64,000 nucleotides of DNA, from contig NZ_SMGP01000003.1 in the NCBI RefSeq assembly GCF_004339745.1, positions 248,001-312,000 on the forward strand, written 5' to 3'. The stretch is from Paraburkholderia sp. BL9I2N2 (GTDB lineage: Bacteria; Pseudomonadota; Gammaproteobacteria; Burkholderiales; Burkholderiaceae). The notes under the pieces are model-generated. The model saw only the letters and a program-made list of their open reading frames with translations. It did not search any database and had not been told where the DNA came from. Each line of letters begins with the position of its first letter. Position 1 is the stretch's first letter. Positions 17,649-26,702 of this stretch are shown here, in pieces. A program made the translations under genes and the position numbers.

Positions 17649-17990
17649 GCGCGACGATCCGGTTGGTCGCGCGCTACATGCGTTCATAGAAACGCGGTGC
17701 CGGCGCGCATTGCCTCAATGCAAAGTTCGTCGCCTCGATGGACGCTCACGCGAGGCATGCATTGCCGTCGCCGCCGTTGCTTTGCCCTACGCTATCGACG
17801 CAGCGACAGTACGAACTGAACTGCCCCACGCTGGCAAACCGTGCCACCGTTCCGGTCTCCAGCATGATCACCGTCGCAAGTACTTCACCAATGCCGGGCA
17901 CGTCTTCAGCAGTCGGTAGCCGATAGCCGGCGCGTCGCGCTTGATATTCCGCAGAACTTCATGTCGGCCTCCGCCAAGGCAACGGGTTTG
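17600..17990 (-). pseudogene. IS110-family transposase, C-terminal remnant
   Basis: Minus-strand pieces of the IS110 transposase_20 (helix-hairpin-helix, RuvC-like) domain: YRLLKT in one frame, then VPGIGEVLATVIMLETGTVARFASVGQFSSYCRCVDS in another (17792-17906) ending in a stop. After further shifts come EATNFALRQCAPAPRFYERM and TNRIVALKAVAHKLAQT. Several stops and frame changes make it inactive. The remaining bases to 18207 are the upstream region of the binding protein. Confidence 0.72.
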
Positions 17991-18207
17991 CTTCATCTTG
18001 ACTCTACCCCTGCCTCTCTCGCCGCGAAATTCAGGCCCGCTCCTCGTCTGCGATTCGCTGTATGCCAACTCCTTCATCCCCGTACAAGCATTTGTGCGCG
18101 CTGGGACAAGTCCGTGGAATTTCGTTCACATACTCTCGCGCTGGTGCGATGCAACAAGGCGTACATGGTGTGGGCCATTGGCATCTGCCGCTTCAGGGGG
18201 TTCAGGG

Positions 18208-19134
18208 ATGTATACCAATCTTGTCGATCATGGGCATCGAGTGCGGCGCGCAGGCGGTTTTGCCCGCCATTGGCGCGAGCTGGTTCTTGGCGCCGTCAGT
18301 ATGCTGGCGCTACTGCTGTCGGGTCACGCACAGGCTGCCGCGCCGGCGCCTGCCGAATGCGCGGCGCTACAGGCGAAATACCCGCAATTCAAGGGCAAGA
18401 CGCTGATCAACGCGATCAATCCGCACACGCCGGGCTATGAAGCGCTGGACCCGAATGACCCGAGTAAATATATCGGCTTCGACATCGACCTCGGCGACGC
18501 GATTGGCAACTGCCTCGGCTTCAAGATTGCGTACAAGCCAGTCTCGTTTGCGGCGCTGCTGCCGACGCTGCAAAGCGGCCAGGCGGACATCGTGATCTCC
18601 GACATGTATGCGACCGAAGAGCGCGCGAAGGCGGCGGACTTCATCACCTATTCGAAGGTGTTCGACGGCGTGCTCGTCGCGAAGGGCAATCCGAAGAAGA
18701 TCAGCGGCATCAACCCGACGATGTGCGGCACGACTGCCGCCGAGAACACCGGCTACGTAGAAGTGCCGTTGATCCAGAATCTTGCGCCGGCCTGCAAGGC
18801 GGCGAACAAGCCGGAAGCCGCCGTGCAGCTGTATGACAACAACGCGAACGCGATCCAGGCGATTCTCGCGGGCCGCGCCGACACGTATATCAACGACGTG
18901 AACACGGTAGACCAGGCGGTCAAGGCGTATCCGAACCAACTCGAAAAGGCCAGTGCGGTGACGCTGCCGTATTCAATCGGTATCGGCGTGCCGAAAACCA
19001 ACCCGGCAATGCGCGCAGCCGTAATGGCAGCGCTTGTCGCGATCCAGAAGGCCGGCATCCAGACCGACTTGCTAAAGAAGTGGTCGCTCGGCGTTGAAAA
19101 CCTCGAAACCCCCAAGCTGGTTGCCTTGAACTGA
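18208..19134 (+). CDS. Polar amino acid-type ABC substrate-binding protein (family 3)
   Basis: A 308-residue periplasmic protein. A signal peptide (WRELVLGAVSMLALLLSGHAQAAA, residues 22-45) leads into a family-3 binding fold with YIGFDIDLGDAIGNCLGFKIAYKPVSFAALLPTLQSGQADIVISDMYATEERAKAADFITYS. Relatives bind polar amino acids, opines or ureido compounds. The frame is open upstream to 17941, but that is IS remnant; the ATG at 18208 has AGGGGG upstream. Its stop overlaps the start of the permease-ATPase fusion (TGATG). Downstream amide- and ureide-hydrolysing genes suggest that it captures a nitrogen-rich ligand. Confidence 0.85.
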   Translation: MYTNLVDHGHRVRRAGGFARHWRELVLGAVSMLALLLSGHAQAAAPAPAECAALQAKYPQFKGKTLINAINPHTPGYEALDPNDPSKYIGFDIDLGDAIGNCLGFKIAYKPVSFAALLPTLQSGQADIVISDMYATEERAKAADFITYSKVFDGVLVAKGNPKKISGINPTMCGTTAAENTGYVEVPLIQNLAPACKAANKPEAAVQLYDNNANAIQAILAGRADTYINDVNTVDQAVKAYPNQLEKASAVTLPYSIGIGVPKTNPAMRAAVMAALVAIQKAGIQTDLLKKWSLGVENLETPKLVALN

Positions 19135-20768
19135 TGAATTTGTTTCTGCACTATCTCGGCCTGCCGTATCTGCTAAGCGGCATCGGTTTTACGATCGCGG
19201 TCACGGCCCTCGGGCTGGCGGGCGGTCTGATCGTGGGACTGGTGCTCGCGAGCATGCAACTGAGCAAGGTGGGGCCGCTCGCCGCGATCGCGCGAGGCTA
19301 CACGGTGATTTTTCGCGGGACGCCGCTTATCCTGCAACTAGTGTTCGCGTACGACGCGTTGCCGCACATCGGCCTGAAGTTGAGCGCGATGGGCGCAGCG
19401 GGTCTCGCGCTCGCGGCGAACGAGGGGCCGTTCATCGCGGAGATCCTGCGCGCGGGCGTGCTCGGTGTCGACCGTGGGCAACTGCTCGCGGGGCAGGCGC
19501 TCGGCATGACGCCGACCGTGCTGCTGCGCCGCGTGATCGCGCCGCAGGCGATCCGCACGATGATACCGGCGTTCGGGAACGAATCGGTCAGCGCGTTGAA
19601 GAACTCGTCGCTGGCATCCGTGATCGCAGTCGACGAACTGACCTTGCGCAGCACCCAGCTCGCGTCGTCGACGTTCGATTTCTTTTCGATCTTCTTCGCG
19701 TCCGGGCTGATGTATCTCGTGCTGACCGGCGTGATCGCCGCGATCCAGTTGTTCGCCGAAACGTCGCTCGATCTCGATCGCAGCCCGTCTGGACGCTTTG
19801 CACGGCTGCTGCCGTGGCGCCGTGCCCGAATTGCGGCGAACCCACCCGGCGCGGGCGCGACACTTCCCGCCGATGCGCTGCTCGAACCGGCGCCGTCGCC
19901 CGTGCCAATGCCTAACGCGCGTGACGTTCGGCGTGATGTACACGCAGAGCGCGCGCAGCGCTACGCGACGCTCCAGAAGCAGAGCGCGACCGTCCAGGTG
20001 AAGGGGCTGAGCAAGCGTTACGGTGAGCAGACGGTACTCGACGGCTTCGACCTCACCGTCCGCTACGGCGAGGTTATCGCGCTGCTCGGGCCGAGCGGAT
20101 CGGGCAAAAGCACGCTGCTGCGCTGTATCAATCACCTGGAGCAGTGGGATTCGGGGGAAATCCGCATCGGCGGTAAGCGCCTCGGTTTTCGAGTCGATGG
20201 TCAGCCGATGACGCAGGCCGATATCGCCAATGAGCGTGCGAGTGCTGGCGTCGGCATGGTGTTCCAGCATTTCAATCTGTTCAGCCATCTGACGGCGTGC
20301 GAGAACATCGCGGGGCCGCTGCGCTGGGTGCACGGCATGGCGCCCGCCGATGCCGAGCGCCGGGCGCGTGAACTGCTCGAACGCGTTGGCCTCAGTCATC
20401 GCGCCGACGCGTTGCCGCGCCATCTATCCGGCGGGCAACAGCAGCGCGTCGCGATCGCCCGCGCGCTTGCGCCCAATCCTCGCGTGCTCCTGCTCGACGA
20501 ACCGACGTCCGCGCTCGATCCCGAACTCGTCGGCGAAGTACTCGACGTGATCCAGCGCCTCGTGGACGAAGGCGGTCTGACGATGATCATCTCAACGCAT
20601 CAGTTGCGCTTCGCGGATCAGGTCGCCGATCGCGTCGTGTTTATGAGCGGCGGCGCGGTGGTCGAACAGGGGCCTGCGCACGAAGTGCTCACACACCCGC
20701 GCGATCCGTTGACGGCGCGATTCCTGAGCGTGATGGGCGCCGACAATCGGCTCGAAGTCGCGTCGTGA
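19134..20768 (+). CDS. Fused ABC permease-ATPase for amino acid-type import
   Basis: A single 544-residue chain with a HisM/GlnP-type permease (residues 1-215; motif GLTLAxx-like region GQALGMTPTVLLRRVIAPQAIRTMIPAFGNE), a Pro/Ala-rich linker (215-285) and a HisP/GlnQ-type ATPase (286-540). The ATPase has Walker A GPSGSGKST at 319-327, the Q-loop VFQHFNLFSHLT, the signature LSGGQQQR, Walker B LLLDEPTSALDPE and the switch His in STHQ. Normally these are two genes; fusions are known but uncommon. Only one permease half-type is present, so the complex would be a homodimer. It is translationally coupled to the binding protein upstream. Confidence 0.9.
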   Translation: MNLFLHYLGLPYLLSGIGFTIAVTALGLAGGLIVGLVLASMQLSKVGPLAAIARGYTVIFRGTPLILQLVFAYDALPHIGLKLSAMGAAGLALAANEGPFIAEILRAGVLGVDRGQLLAGQALGMTPTVLLRRVIAPQAIRTMIPAFGNESVSALKNSSLASVIAVDELTLRSTQLASSTFDFFSIFFASGLMYLVLTGVIAAIQLFAETSLDLDRSPSGRFARLLPWRRARIAANPPGAGATLPADALLEPAPSPVPMPNARDVRRDVHAERAQRYATLQKQSATVQVKGLSKRYGEQTVLDGFDLTVRYGEVIALLGPSGSGKSTLLRCINHLEQWDSGEIRIGGKRLGFRVDGQPMTQADIANERASAGVGMVFQHFNLFSHLTACENIAGPLRWVHGMAPADAERRARELLERVGLSHRADALPRHLSGGQQQRVAIARALAPNPRVLLLDEPTSALDPELVGEVLDVIQRLVDEGGLTMIISTHQLRFADQVADRVVFMSGGAVVEQGPAHEVLTHPRDPLTARFLSVMGADNRLEVAS

Positions 20769-20789
20769 CGGCACGCGCCGTTCAGCTTT

Positions 20790-20810
20790 GCCCGGCCCTT
20801 TGCGCCGGGC
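20790..20810 (+). other. GC-rich hairpin between transporter and formamidase genes
   Basis: Perfect 7-bp arms GCCCGGC and GCCGGGC separated by seven bases lie between the stop at 20768 and the formamidase start at 20833. There is no run of T after it, so it is more likely an attenuating or mRNA-stabilising hairpin than a full terminator. Confidence 0.45.
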
Positions 20811-20832
20811 GCTTTGCGAGAATCGAACAACC

Positions 20833-22083
20833 ATGAAGCACCATACTTTGCCTGTGTCGCCTGAAACGGTTCATTGGGGTTACTTCAGCAAGAAAGTCGC
20901 GCCCGCGTTAACGGTTCGCTCCGGCGACCGGATCACGATCGAGACGCTGACTCACCATGCGAACGACGATCACGAACGGATGGTAGCGGGCGACCCCGGC
21001 GCCGAAAGTATCTTTAACTGGACCCGCGAGCACAAGGCCATGCCGCGCCGTGGCGCGGGGCCAACCGATGGACCGTTTACAGTCGGTTCCGGCGAAGGTG
21101 TCGGCGTGCATCTGCTGACCGGGCCGGTCGCGATCGAAGGGGCCGAGCCCGGCGACGTGCTCGAAGTGCGGATACTCGACGTACGGCCGCGGCCGAGCTG
21201 CAATGCGTGTTATCGCGGCCGCTGTTTCGGTTCGAACGTCGCCGCATCCTGGGGCTTCCAATATCGCGATTTGATCGAGGAACCGAAGCCGCGTGAAGTC
21301 GTGACGATCTTCGAGCTCGATTCCTCGGGCGAGCCGTTCGCACGTGCGGTCTACAACTACGTGTGGACGCCGCAGACGGATCCGGACGGCATCGTGCACA
21401 CGACGATCGACTACCCCGGCGTGAAGGTCGATCATTCGCTGGTCAAGAAGCGGGAGAGCATCCTGTCGAACGTGAAGGTACGCGCCCGGCTGCATTTCGG
21501 CACCATGGGACTTGCGCCGACGGAGGTCGACTACGTCAGCTCCAATCCACCCAGCTACACCGGCGGCAATATCGACGACTGGCGTGTCGGCAAGGGGGCG
21601 CGGATGTATTACCCGGTCGCCGTCGAAGGCGCTTTTTTTTCCGTCGGCGATCCGCATGCGGCACAGGGTGACAGCGAGCTCGGCGGTACCGCGATCGAGA
21701 CCTCGCTGACCGGAGACTTCGAATTCGTGCTGCACAAGAAGAACGATCTGGGCGGTACTATCCTCGAAGGCCTCACGCACCCGATGCTGGAAACCGAAGA
21801 CCAATGGTCGGTGTACGGCTTCACCTTCGCGAATTACCTGGCGGAACTCGGCCCGGCCGGACAGATCGAGGTGGCACAGCACGCGAGCCTCGACAAGGCG
21901 ATGCGTGATGCGTTCCGCAAGCTGCGCCGCTTCCTGATGACCGTACACAGGCTGAGCGAGGATGAGGCCATCGCGCTGATGTCGGTCGCCGCGGATTTCG
22001 GCGTCACGCAAGTCGTCGACGGCAACTGGGGCGTGCATGGCTCGATCCGCAAGAACGTTTTCATTGGCGGCGCGGGCGGCTAA
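20833..22083 (+). CDS. Acetamidase/formamidase family protein
   Basis: A 416-residue member of the FmdA/AmdA family, which hydrolyses formamide or acetamide to the acid and ammonia. The family is recognised by SGDRITIETLTHHANDD near the start, GPVAIEGAEPGDVLEVRILDV, FGTMGLAPTEVDYVSSNPPSYTGGNIDDWRVGKGARMYYPVAVEGAFFSVGDPHAAQGDSELGGTAIET-like segments and VVDGNWGVHGSI at the end. The ATG at 20833 is preferred over a TTG at 20788, because homology begins at MKHHTL. It lies 64 bp after the transporter, and probably processes the imported amide or a downstream product. Confidence 0.88.
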   Translation: MKHHTLPVSPETVHWGYFSKKVAPALTVRSGDRITIETLTHHANDDHERMVAGDPGAESIFNWTREHKAMPRRGAGPTDGPFTVGSGEGVGVHLLTGPVAIEGAEPGDVLEVRILDVRPRPSCNACYRGRCFGSNVAASWGFQYRDLIEEPKPREVVTIFELDSSGEPFARAVYNYVWTPQTDPDGIVHTTIDYPGVKVDHSLVKKRESILSNVKVRARLHFGTMGLAPTEVDYVSSNPPSYTGGNIDDWRVGKGARMYYPVAVEGAFFSVGDPHAAQGDSELGGTAIETSLTGDFEFVLHKKNDLGGTILEGLTHPMLETEDQWSVYGFTFANYLAELGPAGQIEVAQHASLDKAMRDAFRKLRRFLMTVHRLSEDEAIALMSVAADFGVTQVVDGNWGVHGSIRKNVFIGGAGG

Positions 22084-22208
22084 GCGTTCTCGTCCGGGCC
22101 GCGGGCGTTGCACATGGGCTGGCGTGCCGGATGTGCCAGCGCGAGGTATGGGAGCGCTGCTGGTGCGGACTCATACGACGCTTTTCTTTGTTCATGGAGT
22201 GACAGCAG

Positions 22209-22622
22209 ATGGATTCATCAACGAAGTTCTGGATGGTGGAGGGCGCGCCTACCCCCGTCGGTCCCTTCTCGCATGCAACCGAACAAAACGGCTGGGTGTT
22301 TCTCACTGGCCAGATGCCGACATCACCGGACGATGACAGCGCACCGCTTCCAGAAGGCGTAGCCGCACAGACGACCCAGGTCATGAACAATCTGGTCCTC
22401 GTGTTAAAGGGGATCGGGCTTGGCCTCGAACATGTCCTCTCCGTGCGGATCTTTCTGACCGAGTTCAAACGAGATTACGCGACGATGAACGCGGTCTATG
22501 CTGCCTGTTTCCCGCCTGGGAAATTGCCGGCGCGGACCTGTATAGGCGTGACTGGATTGGCGCGCGACGCGCTCGTCGAAATTGACTTTATTGCTCGCAG
22601 GCCGAATTCAGCTGCCGCTTGA
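22209..22622 (+). CDS. RidA family protein
   Basis: A 137-residue member of the RidA/YjgF/UK114 family. The core reads PVGPFSHATEQNGWVFLTGQMP, then VMNNLVLVLKGIGLGLEHVLSVRIFLT and the signature PARTCIGVTGLARDALVEID with the conserved Arg that contacts the substrate carboxylate. RidA hydrolyses reactive enamines/imines; paralogues in catabolic operons act on ureidoacrylate-type or carbamate intermediates. Placed between formamidase and an amidase, it probably finishes or detoxifies an intermediate of the same pathway. Confidence 0.88.
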   Translation: MDSSTKFWMVEGAPTPVGPFSHATEQNGWVFLTGQMPTSPDDDSAPLPEGVAAQTTQVMNNLVLVLKGIGLGLEHVLSVRIFLTEFKRDYATMNAVYAACFPPGKLPARTCIGVTGLARDALVEIDFIARRPNSAAA

Positions 22623-22808
22623 TACTTGAATCGCCCCGGGAATCCCGTAGACTTTTTTGTTCGAGCCACGCGGCTGTGCGCAACGCCTGAAGTTGCGAAT
22701 AATATGCGAGTCTGGTCAATATGCAGTAAGACCGAAGTGCACACCGTTCCGCGCTGCCTATACGAACCTGTCGAGGGCCTGTACTCGGCATGAAGTGGAG
22801 ATCCTGAC

Positions 22809-24206
22809 TTGACTGACAATATTACTCTCGCACCCGCGTATGTCCTGTCGCGGGAAATCGCGGCACGGCGTCTGTCGCCTGTGGACTTGATGGATGCGCT
22901 GCTCGCGCGTATCGCAACGCACGACCCGAAGCTCCACGCATTCGTGGAGGTTTATGCGCCAGAGGCGAGACTCGCCGCTGAGGCAGCGGATAAGGCGATT
23001 CGTTCGGGCCATGCGGTGGGACCTTGGCATGGTATCCCGGTGGCCATCAAAGACATCATCGACATCGAAGGGCGGATCACGACAGGCGGCTCCGCGAGCC
23101 GGCTTGATCATCGCGCGACCGTAACGGCAACGGTCGTGCGTCGCCTGGTGAGCCAAGGGATGATCGCGCTTGGCAAAACGCACACGGTGGAATTCGCTTG
23201 TGGCGCGTGGGGGATGAACCAGCATCGAGGCACACCGTGGAATCCGTGGGACGCTGACGTGCCGCGCACGCCTGGAGGCTCGAGCAGCGGCTCCGCCGTC
23301 GCCGTCGCGGCCCGCCTCGCGCCTTGGGCGCTGGGTACCGACACCGGTTGCTCGATCCGCCAGCCCGCTGCGTGGTGCGGCATTACCGGGCTGAAAACGT
23401 CGATCGGTCGAATCAGCACGTATGGCATCCTGCCGCTCAGCCCCACTCTTGATACGCCCGGTCCGATGGCTCATACAGTTCGGGACGTGGCACTGCTTTT
23501 CGATCTCCTGCAGGGCCCCGACCCGCGCGATCATCGCACGAGCGGCCACCTGCCGGCCGATCCCATCTCGACGCTGGAGCATGGCGTCCGCGGTCTGCGG
23601 CTCGCGCGCCTTCCGTCCGAGGAAAGATTGGGTGTCGCGGCCGATGTGCTGGACGCTTACGACCGCTCACTTGCAGTGCTGAGCGGGCTCGGCGCGGAGA
23701 TCGTCGATATCGCTCTGCCGTTTAGCCTCGTTGAATTCATTTCAATGACCAACGTCACGATGGCGGAGGCGTATTTCACTCACGGTCATCTCGTCGAGGA
23801 TCCGCGCCTGCCGCTCGACGAAGTGGTCCGCTCTCGCATCCTTGCTGCATCCCGCATCTCGGCTCAGGATTATCTGGCAACGCTGCACCGCCGGGACCAG
23901 ATGAAGCAGGGGATGAAAACCGCGTTGGCAGGGGTGGACGCGTTCTTGACACCGACAACGGAGACGGTGGCCATACCGCTCAGCGAGGTGAATCAAAACG
24001 ACCAACCAACCCGCCTCACGCGCTTCGTCAACCTTCTCGATATGTGCGCGCTGTCGCTGCCAAACGGCTTTACCGCCGAGCGCTTGCCGAGCTCGCTGCA
24101 AATCGTTTGCCGTGGATATGATGAATCGCTGGCGCTGCGTATCGGTCAGGCTTATCAGCAGGTGACTGATTGGCATGAGCGCATACCGCCCGCGATCGGG
24201 CAATGA
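22809..24206 (+). CDS. Amidase (amidase signature family)
   Basis: A 465-residue amidase. The triad is Lys81 (VAIKDIID), cis-Ser158 (GGSSSGSA) and nucleophile Ser182 in TDTGCSIRQPA; Cys replaces the usual Gly before the nucleophile. Such enzymes hydrolyse carboxamides, carbamoyl compounds or GatA-type substrates. The TTG start at 22809 has GGAG about ten bases upstream and lies directly before the fold. It ends a plus-strand run of transporter, formamidase, RidA and amidase. A hairpin with arms GCGACTT/AAGTCGC at 24256-24274 lies between it and the converging LysR gene. Confidence 0.88.
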   Translation: MTDNITLAPAYVLSREIAARRLSPVDLMDALLARIATHDPKLHAFVEVYAPEARLAAEAADKAIRSGHAVGPWHGIPVAIKDIIDIEGRITTGGSASRLDHRATVTATVVRRLVSQGMIALGKTHTVEFACGAWGMNQHRGTPWNPWDADVPRTPGGSSSGSAVAVAARLAPWALGTDTGCSIRQPAAWCGITGLKTSIGRISTYGILPLSPTLDTPGPMAHTVRDVALLFDLLQGPDPRDHRTSGHLPADPISTLEHGVRGLRLARLPSEERLGVAADVLDAYDRSLAVLSGLGAEIVDIALPFSLVEFISMTNVTMAEAYFTHGHLVEDPRLPLDEVVRSRILAASRISAQDYLATLHRRDQMKQGMKTALAGVDAFLTPTTETVAIPLSEVNQNDQPTRLTRFVNLLDMCALSLPNGFTAERLPSSLQIVCRGYDESLALRIGQAYQQVTDWHERIPPAIGQ

Positions 24207-24331
24207 GCAGCGTGACCTGCATGACCCGTTAATCACGGGCGCGAACAGACGGAGCGCGACTTCCGAAAAGTCGCACGACCACGCCCGCGCGCCCGAATCC
24301 GATCGGGTTGGGATCTGAGGTTTAACGGGCC

Positions 24332-25231
24332 CTATGGCCGAAGAGCTTTTATCGCATCACGTGCTTCAACCAGCAACGCTTCCGCGAGTCGCGTCAGAGG
24401 GCGGTCTTTCGAGGAAATCGCCCACGCGTCGATCGTGTTCTTCGGCCGAAACGGCAGCGCGACAATCGGCTGCTGACCGGTATGTGCGACGGCCGACAGT
24501 GCGTCGACCACCGCGACACCGGCGCCGGCGCCTACCAGCCTGCACGCGGTCTCCGAATAGCGTGTCTCGACCGCCACGCGGTACGGGACGCCGGCGTCGC
24601 GGAATGCCGCAGCAATTTGCGTGCTGACGCGCGCCAGACTCGACAGACCGATCAGCGGATACGGCTCGAGATCGGCCGGCACGACGCGTTTGCGCCGCGC
24701 AAGCGGATGTCCATGGGGCACGACGCAAACCATCTCGATCGACGCGATCTTCACCATCTTCAGCGACTGGTCAAGCTCGGGTTCGAGCGCCATCGCCAGG
24801 CCGAAATCGGCCGCCAGCGCTTCAACGCTTTCGATCACCTTGAATGAATCGACGACGTCGCAGAACACCTTTACGTCGGGTTTGCCGATCATGAAACGCT
24901 GAATTGCCTGCGGAAGTATTGAGTGCCCGAGCTGCGGCGTGGCGCTCACACGCACATGTCCGAGGCGGTTCTCCTTGATGTCCTCGACGGTCTGGTCGAG
25001 AGCCTCGGAATACATGAACATGGCTTCTGATGCGCTGAACAGCAGCTTAGCCTCCTCGCGCGGGACCAGCCGGTTTCCCACGCGATTGAAGAGCGGGAAT
25101 CCAAGTTCCGATTCAAGTTGGCCGAGCGCAGTGCTGACAGCCGGCTGCGAGATCCCCAGCACACGGCTAGCACCGACCGTGGTCTGCGACGTCATGACGG
25201 TCCTGAAGATACCCAGCAGTCTCGTGTTCAC
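24332..25231 (-). CDS. LysR-family transcriptional regulator
   Basis: A 299-residue regulator with an N-terminal winged HTH (residues 1-60: FRTVMTSQTTVGASRVLGISQPAVSTALGQLESELGFPLFNR) and a periplasmic-binding-like effector domain (about 90-295). It is divergent from the MFS-allantoinase operon starting at 25370, so it most likely activates that operon and represses itself. The convergent amidase ends 125 bp away. The effector is unknown; a ureide or amide is plausible from context. Confidence 0.88.
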   Translation of the reverse strand: MNTRLLGIFRTVMTSQTTVGASRVLGISQPAVSTALGQLESELGFPLFNRVGNRLVPREEAKLLFSASEAMFMYSEALDQTVEDIKENRLGHVRVSATPQLGHSILPQAIQRFMIGKPDVKVFCDVVDSFKVIESVEALAADFGLAMALEPELDQSLKMVKIASIEMVCVVPHGHPLARRKRVVPADLEPYPLIGLSSLARVSTQIAAAFRDAGVPYRVAVETRYSETACRLVGAGAGVAVVDALSAVAHTGQQPIVALPFRPKNTIDAWAISSKDRPLTRLAEALLVEARDAIKALRP

Positions 25232-25369
25232 AATAACCTTTTCTTATACGGTGTGAATAATTTTCAATAGTTGATTATTGTAAGGCCGCTTTTGATAATG
25301 CCAGTTATCGCATCCCGAAGACCGGATGCGCGCCGTAACGGCCCAACCCCCTCAGACCGAGACACCCCA
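25232..25369. promoter_or_regulatory. LysR/MFS divergent promoter with CAATA-N6-TATTG site
   Basis: This 138-bp spacer is A/T-rich near the regulator start. It contains a perfect dyad, CAATA at 25265-25269 and TATTG at 25276-25280 with a six-base spacer; such an interrupted dyad fits LysR-type sites. The dyad lies about 35 bp from the regulator start and 90 bp from the MFS start, where a LysR recognition site would be expected. Confidence 0.55.
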
Positions 25370-26701
25370 ATGAATAAAGTCGCAAGCGTCAACTTTTCCG
25401 GTGTCGAACAAACGGTCATGACAAAGGTGGCGTGGAGAATTCTGCCTTTCCTGATGCTGCTTTATTTCGTCGCGTTCGTCGACCGGGTCAATATTGCCTT
25501 CGCGTCGCTGCAGATGAACGCGGACGTCGGGCTGTCGAGCGTTGCATACGGAATCGGGGCGAGTGCGTTTTTCGTCAGCTATTTTCTGTTCGAGGTGCCA
25601 AGCAACTTCATACTCTCGAAGGTCGGGCCAAGAAGATGGATCGCACGCATCCTGGTGACCTGGGGGCTGGTCTCCGGCGCCATGATGTTCGTATCGGGCG
25701 AGAAGAGTTTCTATGTACTGCGCTTCCTGCTTGGCATGGCAGAAGCAGGCTTCTTCCCGGGCATTGTGGTTTACTTGAGCCGATGGTTCACCGCGAGTTA
25801 CCGGGGACGGGTCACAGGCATTTTCATCGTTGCAATCCCACTGTCGGGCCTGATCGGCGGTCCGATTTCCGGACTGATCCTCGACGGCATGAACGGCGTA
25901 TCTGGCCTGCGCGGGTGGCAATGGATGTTTCTACTGGAAGCCATCCCCGCGGTTGTACTCGGCATCGGTTGTCTATGGTGGCTGGCCGATCATCCCGCGG
26001 ACGTGACGTGGCTGAGCTCTGACGACAAGGACAGGTTGGAACGCATGCTCGAGAGCGAGCGTCGCGCACTCGACTCAGAGGCACGCTATCCGTTGTCAGC
26101 AGCGTTCGCGAACCGCGCTGTCTTGCTGCTGGCCGGCACGCTGTTTTGCATCGTATTTGGTACGACCGGCATCGCGTTCTTTTTGCCGCAGATCATCAAG
26201 AGTTTTGGCTATAGCAATACGACGGTCGGTTTTCTGAGCGCCGTACCATATCTTGCTGGCGTGATTGCAATGGTGTCATGGGCGCGCCATTCCGATACCC
26301 ATCGCGAACGCGTCGCGCATCTGGCCACGGCGACGCTGTTCGGTGCGCTCGGTTTCATTGCTCTCGCGTTCCTGTTGCCCGTGCACTGGGCCGCCATGAT
26401 CGCTCTCTGCTTCGCGGCGATGGGCGTCTATGCTTCCAACGCGCTGCTATGGACACTGCCTTCCGAATTGATGACCGGCACAGCGGCCGCCGTGGCAATT
26501 GGCGTCATTAATTCATTGGCTAACCTGTCTGGTGTGATCGCACCCAGTCTGCTGGGATGGAGTCGTCAGGTCAGCGGTGGATTCGCTCTCCCGGCGTGGA
26601 TTTTTGCGGGCTTTTTGGTCTTGGGAACCGTGCTAACGGTACTCTTTAGTCGCACACCGATGTTCACTACATCGCGACGTGCTTTAGGGAAGGCAGTTTG
26701 A
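25370..26701 (+). CDS. MFS transporter, anion:cation symporter (ACS) family
   Basis: A 443-residue carrier with twelve membrane segments. It shows the ACS-family pattern ILPFLMLLYFVAFVDRVNIAFASLQM at segment 1, SYFLFEVPSNFILSKVGPRRWIARILVTWG at segment 2-3 and LLGMAEAGFFPGIVVYLSRWF at segment 4. This family carries tartrate, phthalate, 4-hydroxyphenylacetate, allantoate or similar organic anions. The frame is open from 25271, but the ATG at 25370 precedes the normal N-terminus. One base separates its stop from the ureidoglycolate-lyase-like gene, so the two are coupled and allantoate or a ureido acid is a reasonable cargo. Confidence 0.87.
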   Translation: MNKVASVNFSGVEQTVMTKVAWRILPFLMLLYFVAFVDRVNIAFASLQMNADVGLSSVAYGIGASAFFVSYFLFEVPSNFILSKVGPRRWIARILVTWGLVSGAMMFVSGEKSFYVLRFLLGMAEAGFFPGIVVYLSRWFTASYRGRVTGIFIVAIPLSGLIGGPISGLILDGMNGVSGLRGWQWMFLLEAIPAVVLGIGCLWWLADHPADVTWLSSDDKDRLERMLESERRALDSEARYPLSAAFANRAVLLLAGTLFCIVFGTTGIAFFLPQIIKSFGYSNTTVGFLSAVPYLAGVIAMVSWARHSDTHRERVAHLATATLFGALGFIALAFLLPVHWAAMIALCFAAMGVYASNALLWTLPSELMTGTAAAVAIGVINSLANLSGVIAPSLLGWSRQVSGGFALPAWIFAGFLVLGTVLTVLFSRTPMFTTSRRALGKAV

Positions 26702-26702
26702 T

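Noticed and set aside
20908..22113. A 401-residue minus-strand frame opposite formamidase
   Set aside because: Same reason: the formamidase motifs are on the plus strand and the reverse frame has no recognisable domain.
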